64,000 bases of DNA. Origin: Neisseriales bacterium (lineage in GTDB: Bacteria; Pseudomonadota; Gammaproteobacteria; Burkholderiales; UBA11063). Location of the stretch: contig SSGX01000037.1 of assembly GCA_008017155.1 (NCBI GenBank), positions 49,101-113,100 of the forward strand. Reading direction: 5' to 3'. The notes beneath the pieces are model-generated. The model saw only the letters and a list, made by a program, of their open reading frames with translations, searched no databases and was not told the origin of the DNA. A program made the translations under genes and the position numbers. Shown piece by piece: positions 1 through 8,996 of the stretch. How positions within the stretch are numbered: the first letter of the stretch is position 1; every line of letters begins with the position of its first letter.

Positions 1-303
1 TATGGTTTTACCGTACCGATGGATGAAGCAAATGCTTCGGCAAGCATTGATCTTAGTGGGCGTGGAGTTCTTGTTTACGAAGCAGAATATCAAACTCCAT
101 TGATCGGTGATTTTCCGGTAGAAATGGTTGAGCATTTTTTCTTGAGTTTATCAGATCAGTTGCAAGCCGCTATTCACCTAAAAGTTAGCGGAGAAAATGC
201 CCATCATATGGTAGAAGGATTATTTAAGGCTTGTGCTAAAGCGTTAAATCAGGCAATTAAACAAACTGGAGATAGTTTACCTTCGACCAAAGGTTTGTTA
301 TAG
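1..303 (+). CDS. hisB: Imidazoleglycerol-phosphate dehydratase, C-terminal part (cut by window start)
   Basis: The reading frame is open from base 1 and ends with TAG at 301-303, leaving about 100 C-terminal residues. The segment carries the family's conserved patterns: the stretch around ASIDLSGRG, the FPVEMVEHFF helix and the HHMVEGLFKA motif, whose histidines and glutamate bind manganese. The ending DSLPSTKGLL matches the usual HisB C terminus. HisB dehydrates imidazole glycerol phosphate to imidazole acetol phosphate in histidine biosynthesis, in the cytoplasm. The N-terminal half lies outside the window. A hairpin terminator follows directly, so this is the last gene of its transcript. 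Confidence 0.93.
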   Translation, partial: YGFTVPMDEANASASIDLSGRGVLVYEAEYQTPLIGDFPVEMVEHFFLSLSDQLQAAIHLKVSGENAHHMVEGLFKACAKALNQAIKQTGDSLPSTKGLL

Positions 304-326
304 ATACATTATTACTCTTCGAATAT

Positions 327-356
327 AAAAAAGCTGCTATCTAGCAGCTTTTTTAT
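327..356. terminator. Hairpin terminator between hisB and a convergent small lipoprotein gene
   Basis: AAGCTGCT at 331-338 pairs with AGCAGCTT at 343-350 around an ATCT loop. It is flanked by A and T tracts on both sides, so it can work in both directions for the convergent hisB and lipoprotein genes. Confidence 0.85.
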
Positions 357-556
357 ATTGCTGTTTCTTGTACGTTGTCATCGACTATTGCTTCACCAAT
401 AGTTATTTGCTCAGACTGTGTGCTTTTTATTTGATTATGTTTTATATAGCTTATTTGGTTTAGTCGATTAAGGATGCTGCTATCTGGCTCTGATACCTGA
501 TTTTTGCAAGCAACTATGCAGGCTATAGTTAAGATTGTAATTACAAGTTTTTTCAT
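353..556 (-). CDS. Small lipoprotein of unknown function (67 aa)
   Basis: I place the start at 556 because AAGGGAAAAG lies just upstream as a ribosome binding site; the longer frame to 643 lacks one. The product begins MKKLVITILTIACIVAC, a short signal peptide with a lipobox ending at Cys17. About 50 residues follow that are rich in Gln, Asn, Ser and Ile. It should be lipidated and anchored in the envelope. No family is recognised. It lies on the minus strand and shares a bidirectional terminator with hisB. It could have a role like other small entericidin-type lipoproteins, but nothing in the sequence shows this. Confidence 0.6.
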   Translation of the reverse strand: MKKLVITILTIACIVACKNQVSEPDSSILNRLNQISYIKHNQIKSTQSEQITIGEAIVDDNVQETAI

Positions 557-848
557 GAACTTTTCCCTTGAATCATATTTTCGATAGCGATATTTTATTC
601 TTTCTTTTTTAAAATGAAAATAGTGTTTTTGCGCGGGGACCATAAAAAGTTTATTAATTGATAATTTGTTCTATTCATAATACATTAAGTTTAGCCTCAT
701 AATTCTTTATTCCTTTAGTATCAATAAATTCTGGATTTGAGTAAATATAAAACTTGGTAAGCATCTGATGGGGCAGTATAGTATAATATTAACTGATTTT
801 GTATTTCATTATTAAAATATTCGTTAATAACCAGATTAAGTTAGAGAT

Positions 849-1916
849 ATGCAGCAGCAAATTAAATTAAAACCACTTCTTTCTTTACTCTTGGGAACCA
901 TTCTTTTATTTGCCATGATGGTTATAATTGGTAAGGTGTTAATCCCATTTATAATAGCGTTAATTCTTGCCTACGTTCTTGACCCCGTAGTATCTAAGTT
1001 GGAGAATAAATTTAAGGTGCGACGCAAATTTAGTGCCTTAATATTTGCATTACTAGTCTTATTCTTATTCATCGCAATTCCAGCATATTTGATACCTGTA
1101 TTAGTTTCACAATTTAAAGTGGTGATACACAACGTACCACAAATAATTGCTGTAATTAATACAAATGTGGTGGCTAAGATAAATACTCAATTTGGTACAC
1201 ATATCAGCCTTGATTTGGACGACCTAAAACAGTTGGTAATGGCGAATCAGACCAAAATCACTAATAACCTTGATTTTGTATCGCACTTGGCACATAATGG
1301 AATAATTGTTATTGAGGTTATAGTTTATGTAATTCTGATTCCATTTGCACTTTTTTATTCCATCATTAACTGGAATAATATTGTAAGATTCTTTGATGGC
1401 TTAATACCTAGATCATTTACCGAACCCATGCATCGGCTATTTCATGATGTCGATCGTATGTTATCAGCATATTTACGTGGGCAGATGCTAGTTATGGTAA
1501 TTATGGCTTCATATTATGCGGTTGGGCTAAATATTGTTGGTTTACCATCGGGTACAGCTATTGGGATAATCACCGGGTTATTGGTATTTATTCCGTATCT
1601 TGGAGTTTTATCCGGGCTCTTATTTGCAATTACCATTGGGCTTTCGCAATTCTCTGGTTCTGGTAATTTACTTGCGATTTTTATCGTGTTTGCTATCGGG
1701 CATGTGCTGGAGGGAGGCTTAGTTACTCCATTTATGGTTGGTGGCAGAATCGGATTAAATCCGGTTATGATTATTATGGCGTTAATGGTTTTTGGTAAAG
1801 TATTTGGTATTGTTGGCGTCTTACTTGCATTGCCATTATCAACAATCGCGGTTGTGTTATTACGCCATGCCAAACAGTATTACCAGAACACGCATTATTA
1901 TAAAGAAATTAATTGA
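849..1916 (+). CDS. AI-2E family (PerM-type) inner-membrane permease
   Basis: The 355-residue protein is an integral membrane protein with about seven or eight hydrophobic segments. A pair lies at residues ~8-45, followed by ~62-88, ~150-175 and a dense block from ~205 to 345. The glycine-rich segment near ~300 (VGGRIGLNPVMIIMALMVFG) is typical of the AI-2E/UPF0118 permease family. Members export small molecules or act in sodium/proton exchange, and the substrate here is unknown. The stop codon overlaps the start of hda. This permease-hda pairing is common in proteobacteria and suggests co-transcription. The start ATG follows TTAGAGAT, a weak ribosome binding site. Confidence 0.88.
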   Translation: MQQQIKLKPLLSLLLGTILLFAMMVIIGKVLIPFIIALILAYVLDPVVSKLENKFKVRRKFSALIFALLVLFLFIAIPAYLIPVLVSQFKVVIHNVPQIIAVINTNVVAKINTQFGTHISLDLDDLKQLVMANQTKITNNLDFVSHLAHNGIIVIEVIVYVILIPFALFYSIINWNNIVRFFDGLIPRSFTEPMHRLFHDVDRMLSAYLRGQMLVMVIMASYYAVGLNIVGLPSGTAIGIITGLLVFIPYLGVLSGLLFAITIGLSQFSGSGNLLAIFIVFAIGHVLEGGLVTPFMVGGRIGLNPVMIIMALMVFGKVFGIVGVLLALPLSTIAVVLLRHAKQYYQNTHYYKEIN

Positions 1917-2587
1917 TGGCAGATCAGCAGTTACTTGATTTATTTAGTCAGGAGCCTGATTTTTCAAATTTTATTGCTGCTGGCAATGAGATTATTGTTA
2001 GTGGGTTACAGAATTTTGCTACCCAGTTCACTCATATATATGGTGCACATCTAGCTGGTAAAACCCATTTATTAAAAGCGTGGACGAATTTGGCAGAAGC
2101 GAAGGGTAAGTCTTCAGTTTATATTGATGTAAGTGAATTGGATAATGACTTTCTTGATGCTGTAAAATCAGGGTTATATCGTTTTATTGCTATTGATAAT
2201 ATTGATCTTGCTTCGGAAGAGGGGCAGATTATAATTTTTGATATTTTCAATTATATACGTTTAAATCACGTTGATAGTTATTTATTAACCAGTGCTTGCA
2301 AAAATTTAACCAGTGCCAATCTTAGGGAAGATTTAAAAACCAGAATCTATTCGGGGATGGTCTTTAATCTAAAGAGCCTTAGTGATGAAGAGTTAATGAA
2401 TGCATTATTGGTTTATACCAAAAGAGAAGGGATCAAATTTGGTGAAGGTGAATTAAATTATCTTCTAAAAAACTATACCCGAAATTTGGGTTTATTAATC
2501 GCACTGATAAATAAAGTTAGCCAGATAGCTCTGGTTGAAAAGAAAAATATTACGATTCCACTATTAAAAAGTTGTATGGTCGAGTAA
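1916..2587 (+). CDS. hda: DnaA regulatory inactivator Hda (DnaA-like AAA+ protein)
   Basis: This 223-residue protein resembles the AAA+ core of DnaA without the DNA-binding domain. It has a Walker A at GAHLAGKTHLLKAW (residues ~43-56), a Walker B at FIAIDNIDLAS (~91-101), a sensor-type segment with LTSACKNL and an arginine-finger region. Hda with the sliding clamp stimulates ATP hydrolysis by DnaA and so prevents over-initiation of replication. The ATG overlaps the upstream permease stop (TGATG) and argues for translational coupling. A clamp-binding motif should lie near the N terminus; QQLLDLFSQ at residues ~4-12 may serve. The P-loop is slightly divergent (GAHLAGKT), as in other Hda proteins. 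Confidence 0.87.
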   Translation: MADQQLLDLFSQEPDFSNFIAAGNEIIVSGLQNFATQFTHIYGAHLAGKTHLLKAWTNLAEAKGKSSVYIDVSELDNDFLDAVKSGLYRFIAIDNIDLASEEGQIIIFDIFNYIRLNHVDSYLLTSACKNLTSANLREDLKTRIYSGMVFNLKSLSDEELMNALLVYTKREGIKFGEGELNYLLKNYTRNLGLLIALINKVSQIALVEKKNITIPLLKSCMVE

Positions 2588-2623
2588 TCAATTACCAACT
2601 TTCATTTTAAAAGAGAACGCAAA

Positions 2624-3634
2624 ATGAAAAAACTATCTGATTTTAATCGTATTAAATTATTGCCGATGGTTACGCCAATTCAGCCGCTAACTAGATTGAG
2701 TGATTATCTGGGTGGTCCACAGATATATGTAAAACGCGATGATCTAAATTTTATTGGCGAAGGCGGTAATAAATTACGCAAACTCGAGTTTCATATCGGT
2801 GAAGCCAAAGCACGTGGAGCGAATGTAATCATTGCGACTGGAGCGCTACAATCTAATCTAGCCCGGGTAACTGCTGCAGTTGCTTTGAGTCAGGGCTTTG
2901 GATGTGAGCTAATTTTGAAAAGCAAAGTTAGGCGTTATGATGATGATTATCAGTATAATGGTAATGTGCTACTTGATAAAATTTTAGATGTTAGAACTTA
3001 TAACGTTTCATCTGATGCGGATATGTTGAAGACGGTAAGAAGATTAGAAGATAAACTCCGTGATGCTGGCAAAAAGCCATATATTATCCCGTTTGGTGCT
3101 TCAGATGCACTAGGTTCATTGGGTTATGTTAGCTGTGCTAACGAAATTGCTGATCAAATGCGCGAAATGGATTTACGCTTCGATTATGTGGTTTTACCAA
3201 ATGGTAGTTCTGGTACTCATGCTGGGTTATTGGCAGGATTTAAGGCTCTTGATGTTGATATAGACATTAAAGGTTATTCTGTTCTTGATAATGATAGTGT
3301 AACTGCTGATAATACTCTAGAGCTAGCCCGAGATACTTTAAAACTACTTGATAGTAGAGCTAAAATCGGTAGCAGTGATGTGCTAGTCGATGATCGCTGT
3401 CTTGGTGATGGCTATGGTATTCCTACGCGAAGAATGATTGAGACGGTTCGTTTGGTCGCTGAAAAAGAAGGTTTATTTCTTGACCCTGTCTATGGTGGTA
3501 AGGCTTTCGCTGGGTTAATCGGTGGTATAAAAATGGGTAAATATCGTCGAAATCAGAAGATCCTTTATCTTATGACTGGTGGTGTTCCTGGTTTATATGC
3601 TTATCGTAAAGAATTTTATTCTGGTAGCCATTAA
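2624..3634 (+). CDS. PLP-dependent D-cysteine desulfhydrase / ACC deaminase family protein
   Basis: The 336-residue protein is a fold-type II PLP enzyme. KRDDLNFIGEGGNKLRK contains the Schiff-base lysine, Lys50. The ALQSNLAR segment binds substrate, and the C-terminal LMTGGVPGLYAY corresponds to the family's TGG phosphate-handling loop. D-cysteine desulfhydrases convert D-cysteine to pyruvate, sulfide and ammonia; ACC deaminases use a related substrate. The usual family motif is QSNHxRQTAA; here it is QSNLARVTAA, so the His is Leu and the Gln is Val, and the substrate may differ. A good AAAGAGAACG ribosome site precedes ATG 2624. The next gene begins one base after the stop, implying an operon. 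Confidence 0.82.
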   Translation: MKKLSDFNRIKLLPMVTPIQPLTRLSDYLGGPQIYVKRDDLNFIGEGGNKLRKLEFHIGEAKARGANVIIATGALQSNLARVTAAVALSQGFGCELILKSKVRRYDDDYQYNGNVLLDKILDVRTYNVSSDADMLKTVRRLEDKLRDAGKKPYIIPFGASDALGSLGYVSCANEIADQMREMDLRFDYVVLPNGSSGTHAGLLAGFKALDVDIDIKGYSVLDNDSVTADNTLELARDTLKLLDSRAKIGSSDVLVDDRCLGDGYGIPTRRMIETVRLVAEKEGLFLDPVYGGKAFAGLIGGIKMGKYRRNQKILYLMTGGVPGLYAYRKEFYSGSH

Positions 3635-3635
3635 T

Positions 3636-4070
3636 ATGTTTAATCCCAGTGTTCAGGATGTACGCAATTTTTTCTTTGATGTTTATCGCAAAGGAACAAA
3701 TCAGGAAAATTTGACCCCACTTGAAAAGATTGCCTTTAGTGTGGTTTATGAACATCCAGAGTATAATAGTATTCTCTCCGATCGTGAAAAATATCTTGAA
3801 TTTAACTGGTCGCCAGAAGCTGGTGAAACAAATCCATTTCTGCATTTAAGCATGCATGTTTCAATTCATGAACAGCTTTCAATCAATCAGCCATTTGGTG
3901 TTAAAGAGTTATATCATGATCTGTGTGAAAAATATCAGGATAGACATCAAGCAGAGCATGAAGTAATGGATTGTCTGGCTGAAATGATCTGGCAGGCACA
4001 ATATAGCAATCAGCAGCCAAATCCTGAAGTTTATCTGGGATGTTTACGCAAAAAGCTTGGAAAGGAATAA
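3636..4070 (+). CDS. DUF1841 family protein
   Basis: I choose ATG 3636, which gives [19 protein letters not shown], the normal N terminus of DUF1841 proteins; the longer frame from 3579 runs inside the upstream gene. The 144-residue product has the conserved [12 protein letters not shown] histidine-rich helix around residues 67-80 and a C-terminal [16 protein letters not shown] segment. DUF1841 is widespread in beta- and gammaproteobacteria, about 145 residues long, and has no established biochemical role. The helical content and conserved histidines suggest a metal or cofactor site, but this is inference. It lies between the desulfhydrase-like gene and folD with almost no spacing. Confidence 0.8.
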   Translation: MFNPSVQDVRNFFFDVYRKGTNQENLTPLEKIAFSVVYEHPEYNSILSDREKYLEFNWSPEAGETNPFLHLSMHVSIHEQLSINQPFGVKELYHDLCEKYQDRHQAEHEVMDCLAEMIWQAQYSNQQPNPEVYLGCLRKKLGKE

Positions 4071-4077
4071 AAGCAAT

Positions 4078-4965
4078 ATGGTAGATGCAATGTATCAAAG
4101 TAAGATAATTAGTGGAAAAGAACTTTCTAGCCAAATTCTTGATGCAATTAGTGAAGATGTCGAAGATTTACAGATTAATCAATTACGAACTCCTTGTCTA
4201 GCCGTAGTTTTGGTGGGAAATGATCCAGCTTCACAGGTATATGTTAAAAACAAAAAAAATGCTTGTCAAAAGGTCGGGATAAAATCACTTGAATTTGTTT
4301 TACCCGAATCAACGACTCAAGAAGAATTAAGTACTTTAATAAAAGATCTTAATGCTGATTTTATGGTTGATGGAATACTGGTTCAGTTACCATTGCCAGC
4401 CCATCTGGATAGTAAGTTGGTTATCGATACTATACTACCTAATAAAGATGTTGATGGTTTCCATCGTTACAATATGGGTTCGCTTGCCTTGCGTGATCCA
4501 AATATTTGTCCATGTACACCACATGGAGTGATGTATATGCTGGATAATATAAAAGTAAATTATCATGGCAAGCATGCAGTTATTCTTGGAACTTCTAATA
4601 TTGTTGGGCGTCCGATGGCTCTTGAACTAATGAATCGGGGTACGACTGTTACCATGTGTAATAGTAAAACTCGTAATGTTGAAGAAATTATTGCCTCGGC
4701 AGATATTTTGGTCGCGGCAATTGGTAATCCTAATTTCGTTCAGGCAGAATGGTTAAAGCCAGATGCAATAGTAATTGATGTTGGCATAAATCGTCTTGAT
4801 GACGGCAAATTATGTGGTGATGTTAATTTTAATGACGCTTTACCCAAAGTAAAATATATAACTCCGGTACCCGGTGGCGTTGGTCCGATGACGATTGCGA
4901 TGTTATTAAAAAATACCATGCGCTGTTACAAATTAAATACTAGTAAAGAGAATCTACATGTCTAG
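4078..4965 (+). CDS. folD: Bifunctional methylenetetrahydrofolate dehydrogenase / methenyltetrahydrofolate cyclohydrolase
   Basis: The product (~295 residues) interconverts 5,10-methylene-, 5,10-methenyl- and 10-formyl-tetrahydrofolate in one-carbon metabolism. The visible signatures are [14 protein letters not shown] with the catalytic lysine, [21 protein letters not shown], the NADP-binding [14 protein letters not shown] loop and the C-terminal [14 protein letters not shown]. Length and motif order match FolD. AAGGAATAAAAGC precedes ATG 4078; an ATG at 4090 giving MYQSKII is an alternative start. The gene overlaps rnr by eight bases, so the two are probably translated together. Confidence 0.94.
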   Translation: MVDAMYQSKIISGKELSSQILDAISEDVEDLQINQLRTPCLAVVLVGNDPASQVYVKNKKNACQKVGIKSLEFVLPESTTQEELSTLIKDLNADFMVDGILVQLPLPAHLDSKLVIDTILPNKDVDGFHRYNMGSLALRDPNICPCTPHGVMYMLDNIKVNYHGKHAVILGTSNIVGRPMALELMNRGTTVTMCNSKTRNVEEIIASADILVAAIGNPNFVQAEWLKPDAIVIDVGINRLDDGKLCGDVNFNDALPKVKYITPVPGGVGPMTIAMLLKNTMRCYKLNTSKENLHV

Positions 4966-7066
4966 ACACACAACAGAAGCACATGATATTGTTGTAGTAT
5001 TACTAAAGCATAAAAGCCTTTCAATTCATGAACTTATGTATCATCTTGCGGTAGATAAGAAAGAAGAGCAGGAGTTTAAAAAACTGCTGAAAAAGATGGT
5101 CACGGCTAAAGAAATAAAAATTAGTACCGATCATTTGGTTACACTTGCCAAGCCAAATCGATTGTGTGTTTATCATGCAAATAAAGATGCTAGAGGTGGG
5201 GTAGCCACTGATCAACATAGTAAACAGGTGTATTTTATTCATCCGGGGCAGGAAAATTTTGCTATTGATGGCGATGAAGTAACTGTTACGCCATGTGGTG
5301 TAGATAAAGAAGGACGTCCATTAGCCGAAGTCAAAGAAATAATCAAGCATAAATTAACCAACTTGGTCGGACGTGTTGAACAATATAAGGATAAGTACTA
5401 CCTTATCAGTGATAATCATAAACTAGGCAATTATCCAGTAGTTATTGAAACAACTAATCAGATCCCTGATCTTGATAGTATCTATAGCGTGGCAATTGTT
5501 AGTTATCCAAATATAAAAGAAGCTTATTTTCGGGTAAATATAACTGCTAATCTTGGACATGCAGGAGATGATGAGGTTTTTGTCAATCGAGTATTGATTG
5601 AGTCTGGTGCTCCGATTGAGTTTAGTGAAGAAGCTTTAAAATATGTAGAGAAAATTCCAGATAGTATTAATGAAAAAGACATTAAAGGACGTGAAGATAT
5701 TCGTCAGTTGCCATTTGTGACAATTGATGGTGAAGATGCACGCGATTTTGATGATGCTGTATTTTGTGAAACGAACCCGGATGGTAGTTATACCTTATCG
5801 GTAGCAATTGCTGATGTTGCGCATTATGTGAAACATAATTCAGCTCTTGATATTGATGCCTACGCCAGAAGTACTTCAATCTATTTTCCACGTCGTGTGG
5901 TGCCAATGCTACCCGAAAAACTCTCCAATGGGCTTTGCTCACTTAATCCAAATGTTGATCGGCTAGTAATGGTTTGTCATATGGATATCAGTGCTGAAGG
6001 TGAAATAACGGATTATGCGGTTGATAATGCAGTAATTCATTCCCATTATCGCCTGACCTATAATATGGTTCAGGAATGGCTCGAAGATCGTGACCGGATT
6101 CCACATGATATTAGAGATAGTTTGATTAGCCTTTATAATGTTTATAAGGCTTTATTACGTGCCAGACAAAAACGTGGCGCAATCGACTTTGATAGTACAG
6201 AGCCATATTTTGAATTTGATAAAGATGGTAATGTAACTGGCTTAAAACCACGTAGCCGTCTTGATTCTCATCGGTTAATTGAAGAATGTATGCTGGCTGC
6301 CAATGTCTCGGTTGCAGCATTTTTAAATAGTCATGAGCATATAACTATTTATCGTAACCACGATAGACCAAGTGAGAAAAAATTTAGTGCCCTAAAATCC
6401 TATCTTGATTCAGTAGCGATTCCTTTTGATGTTACACAGGAAAGTGTTACGCCTAAAGACTATGCAAGACTGGTTGAACGGGTTAAATCATTGCCAAATA
6501 CTGGAATTATTCAACAGACGATTTTACGTTCAATGCAATTAGCTGAATATTCACCAAAAAATATTGGACACTTTGGGCTGGCATATGAACGTTATTTACA
6601 TTTTACTTCGCCAATTCGCCGTTATCCAGATTTACTGGTGCATAGAGCCTGTAAGGCAGTTATCAATAAGAAGACCTATGCTTATCTTGAGTCAGCCGAA
6701 CAGATGGGGCAGGAAACTTCATTTTGTGAGCGTAGAGCAGAGGAAATGGAACGTAAGGTAGATTCATACTATAAATGTAAATATGCCCAAAATCATGTTG
6801 GTGATAGCTTTCCCGGTATTGTTACTAGTGTGGTTAGCTTTGGGTTATTTGTTTCAATTCCGGAATTACTGATTGATGGGCTGGTTCATGTTACTGAACT
6901 TGGTGGTGATTATTTTGTTTTTGATGAAAAGAAACATTGGTTAGTTGGTAAAAATAGCGGTTTTAAATATACTGCAGGTCAGGAGCTGGAAGTGACGATA
7001 GCCAATGTCGATATGGATAAATTATTTATTGATCTAGAATTAACGGATACCCCGGATAAACTGTAA
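4958..7066 (+). CDS. rnr: Ribonuclease R, 3'-5' exoribonuclease
   Basis: The 702-residue protein shows the RNase II/R plan. An N-terminal winged-helix-like region (residues ~8-65) is followed by cold-shock OB domains (~70-230) and the RNB catalytic domain with [11 protein letters not shown] (~256-266), whose aspartates bind magnesium. RNB also carries [28 protein letters not shown] and [18 protein letters not shown]-terminal S1 domain lies at ~620-695 ([15 protein letters not shown]). RNase R degrades structured RNA processively. It is shorter than E. coli RNase R (813) because it lacks most of the long basic C-terminal tail. Placement after folD and before mltG suggests one housekeeping transcript. 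Confidence 0.93.
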   Translation: MSRHTTEAHDIVVVLLKHKSLSIHELMYHLAVDKKEEQEFKKLLKKMVTAKEIKISTDHLVTLAKPNRLCVYHANKDARGGVATDQHSKQVYFIHPGQENFAIDGDEVTVTPCGVDKEGRPLAEVKEIIKHKLTNLVGRVEQYKDKYYLISDNHKLGNYPVVIETTNQIPDLDSIYSVAIVSYPNIKEAYFRVNITANLGHAGDDEVFVNRVLIESGAPIEFSEEALKYVEKIPDSINEKDIKGREDIRQLPFVTIDGEDARDFDDAVFCETNPDGSYTLSVAIADVAHYVKHNSALDIDAYARSTSIYFPRRVVPMLPEKLSNGLCSLNPNVDRLVMVCHMDISAEGEITDYAVDNAVIHSHYRLTYNMVQEWLEDRDRIPHDIRDSLISLYNVYKALLRARQKRGAIDFDSTEPYFEFDKDGNVTGLKPRSRLDSHRLIEECMLAANVSVAAFLNSHEHITIYRNHDRPSEKKFSALKSYLDSVAIPFDVTQESVTPKDYARLVERVKSLPNTGIIQQTILRSMQLAEYSPKNIGHFGLAYERYLHFTSPIRRYPDLLVHRACKAVINKKTYAYLESAEQMGQETSFCERRAEEMERKVDSYYKCKYAQNHVGDSFPGIVTSVVSFGLFVSIPELLIDGLVHVTELGGDYFVFDEKKHWLVGKNSGFKYTAGQELEVTIANVDMDKLFIDLELTDTPDKL

Positions 7067-7083
7067 CTCTGGAGTTTTGATCT

Positions 7084-8127
7084 ATGGCAACCCGCAAGAA
7101 AAAACAGGTGCAGCAACCATTTTCAATTACTAAACTAATTCTTTTTCTGGTAGTTATAGTAATAATCTATCTTGGTTATCTAGTTTATTATCCAAATAAA
7201 TTACCGGGAAATGCACCATACCAGTTAATTATTGATAAAAATGAATCTATCCGAAGCGTTGCGAAAAAGCTTGATGAAAGCGGAATTGTCAGTTCGCCGC
7301 AGCTAATGGTAGCTCTAACTAGACTAATGGATAAAGACAAGAAAGTTACAGCTGGTCTATATCTTATTAAACAACCGATGTCCCTACTTGAGTTAATTCG
7401 GCGGATTACTAATGGTAAGCCCGATGAAATTAGTATTAAGATTCTTGAAGGCTGGAATTTCCGCCAGATAAGAGCATATCTCAATCAGCAGCCACACCTC
7501 TTACATATGACTGAGAGCATGACTGAAGATCAGATTCGTGATGCGCTAAAAATTCCTTATTCGCGGATGGAGGGTTTACTTTATCCCTCAACTTATTTTA
7601 TCGCTCCAAATCAGCCCGATCTGGAGGTTATGCGCATATCTTACCGCTTGATGCAAAATAAACTTGCTGACTTATGGGTAAATAAAAACAAAAATGCTAC
7701 TAACTATCAAGATCCATATCAATTGCTGGTAATGGCAAGTTTGATCCAAAAAGAAACTTCTGATAAAGACGATATGTACCAGATTTCAACGGTATTTAAT
7801 AATCGCTTACGTACTAATATGCGTTTGCAGGATGATCCAGCCGTGTTTTATGGTTTAAATAATAAAGCGACTATTACCCGCGCTGATTTCAAAATTGATA
7901 CGCCGTATAATACATACTTACATAATGGTTTGCCGCCAACACCAATTTGTACTCCATCACAATCTGCATTAGCTGCTGCGGCTAATCCGGGTGATGATTA
8001 TAAATTATTATATTTTGTCGCAATCGGTAATGGTAAAACCAAATTTTCATATACTTATGATGAGCATTCGCAGGCAGTAAATCAGTACTTGAAAAAGCCA
8101 GAGCCAGTGAAAAGTACTAAGAAATAA
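7084..8127 (+). CDS. mltG: Endolytic murein transglycosylase MltG
   Basis: The 347-residue protein has a cytoplasmic basic start (ATRKKKQ), one transmembrane helix (~15-37) and a periplasmic YceG/MltG domain. Key motifs are EGWNFRQIRAYL, the active-site region MASLIQKETS (~216-225), FNNRLRTNMRLQDDPAVFYGL and the terminal TPYNTYLHNGLPPTPICTPSQ with YLYFVAIGNG-like residues. MltG cleaves nascent peptidoglycan strands and sets glycan length. In the active-site segment the usual ASIVEKET is ASLIQKET: the first glutamate is Gln, while the Glu in KET is kept. In many proteobacteria mltG is followed by tmk and holB; here a restriction cassette separates them. Confidence 0.92.
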   Translation: MATRKKKQVQQPFSITKLILFLVVIVIIYLGYLVYYPNKLPGNAPYQLIIDKNESIRSVAKKLDESGIVSSPQLMVALTRLMDKDKKVTAGLYLIKQPMSLLELIRRITNGKPDEISIKILEGWNFRQIRAYLNQQPHLLHMTESMTEDQIRDALKIPYSRMEGLLYPSTYFIAPNQPDLEVMRISYRLMQNKLADLWVNKNKNATNYQDPYQLLVMASLIQKETSDKDDMYQISTVFNNRLRTNMRLQDDPAVFYGLNNKATITRADFKIDTPYNTYLHNGLPPTPICTPSQSALAAAANPGDDYKLLYFVAIGNGKTKFSYTYDEHSQAVNQYLKKPEPVKSTKK

Positions 8128-8150
8128 TTAATAATAGGTCTAATGTTAGA

Positions 8151-8996
8151 ATGACAAATTTATTAGTCGCAATAAGAAATATAATTGATAATCCAGTAAA
8201 TGAGCTAATGACATATTATAAGGGGACTAACCGAGCTAATAATATGGGAGATGCTTTAGAGAAGTATATCAAAGATGTTTTATGTGGTCTTAAAAATGAT
8301 GTTAGTGATGCACTAAGAGATAAAATATATACTGAGAATTTTTCTTACTTAGGAAATAGTAATAATCCTCCAGATTTAATAATAAAAAATGGTGATGCTT
8401 TTGAAGTAAAGAAAAATGAAAGTTTAAGCTCTGCTATTGCATTAAATAGTTCATATCCTAAAAGTAAACTATATTCCACAGATTCTAGAATTACAGATGA
8501 TTGCCGACAATGTGAAGATTCAACGTGGGAAAGTAAGGATATTGTTTATGCCATAGGCTACAATCCAAAAGATACAAAAGAATTAAGAGCAATATGTTTT
8601 GTTTATGGTGATTGTTATGCTGCTAAAAAAGAAGTTTACGAAAAAATTTCATTAAAAATTAGTGATGGTATTAGTAGTATAGATGGTATAGAGTTGGTAA
8701 AAACAAATGAATTAGCAAAAGTTAAGAAAATAGATCCATTGGGTATTACTGATTTACGAGTTAGGGGGATGTGGCATATAGAAAGTCCAGTGAAGGTTTT
8801 TGGGGATAAGTTCAAAATAAGTAGAGATAAAAGCTTTTCTTTAAATGCTATAATGAGAACTGAAAAATATAATGACTTTCCTGATTCTGACAAGCAAACT
8901 CTTGAAAAAATGGGTGTTGTTTTTGATGTTTTAATCAAATCACCAGATAATCCAGCAAAACAAATCTCGGCAAAGTTAATTTCTTATGAAAAATAA
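8151..8996 (+). CDS. Type II restriction endonuclease, NgoPII family (predicted GGCC specificity)
   Basis: The 281-residue protein resembles NgoPII-type restriction enzymes. It has PPDLIIKNGDAFEVKKNES at about residues 77-95, with the D...E-x-K core of a PD-(D/E)XK nuclease. The family-typical ALNSSYPKSKLYSTDSRITDDC stretch follows, then CRQCEDSTWESKDIVYAIGY. The family cuts GGCC, and the adjacent methyltransferase strongly resembles M.HaeIII, which modifies GGCC, so this specificity is inferred from both genes. The stop lies inside the methyltransferase start (11-base overlap). The gene is AT-rich and uses more AAA, ATA and TTA codons than its neighbours, as expected of an acquired cassette. 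Confidence 0.82.
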   Translation: MTNLLVAIRNIIDNPVNELMTYYKGTNRANNMGDALEKYIKDVLCGLKNDVSDALRDKIYTENFSYLGNSNNPPDLIIKNGDAFEVKKNESLSSAIALNSSYPKSKLYSTDSRITDDCRQCEDSTWESKDIVYAIGYNPKDTKELRAICFVYGDCYAAKKEVYEKISLKISDGISSIDGIELVKTNELAKVKKIDPLGITDLRVRGMWHIESPVKVFGDKFKISRDKSFSLNAIMRTEKYNDFPDSDKQTLEKMGVVFDVLIKSPDNPAKQISAKLISYEK

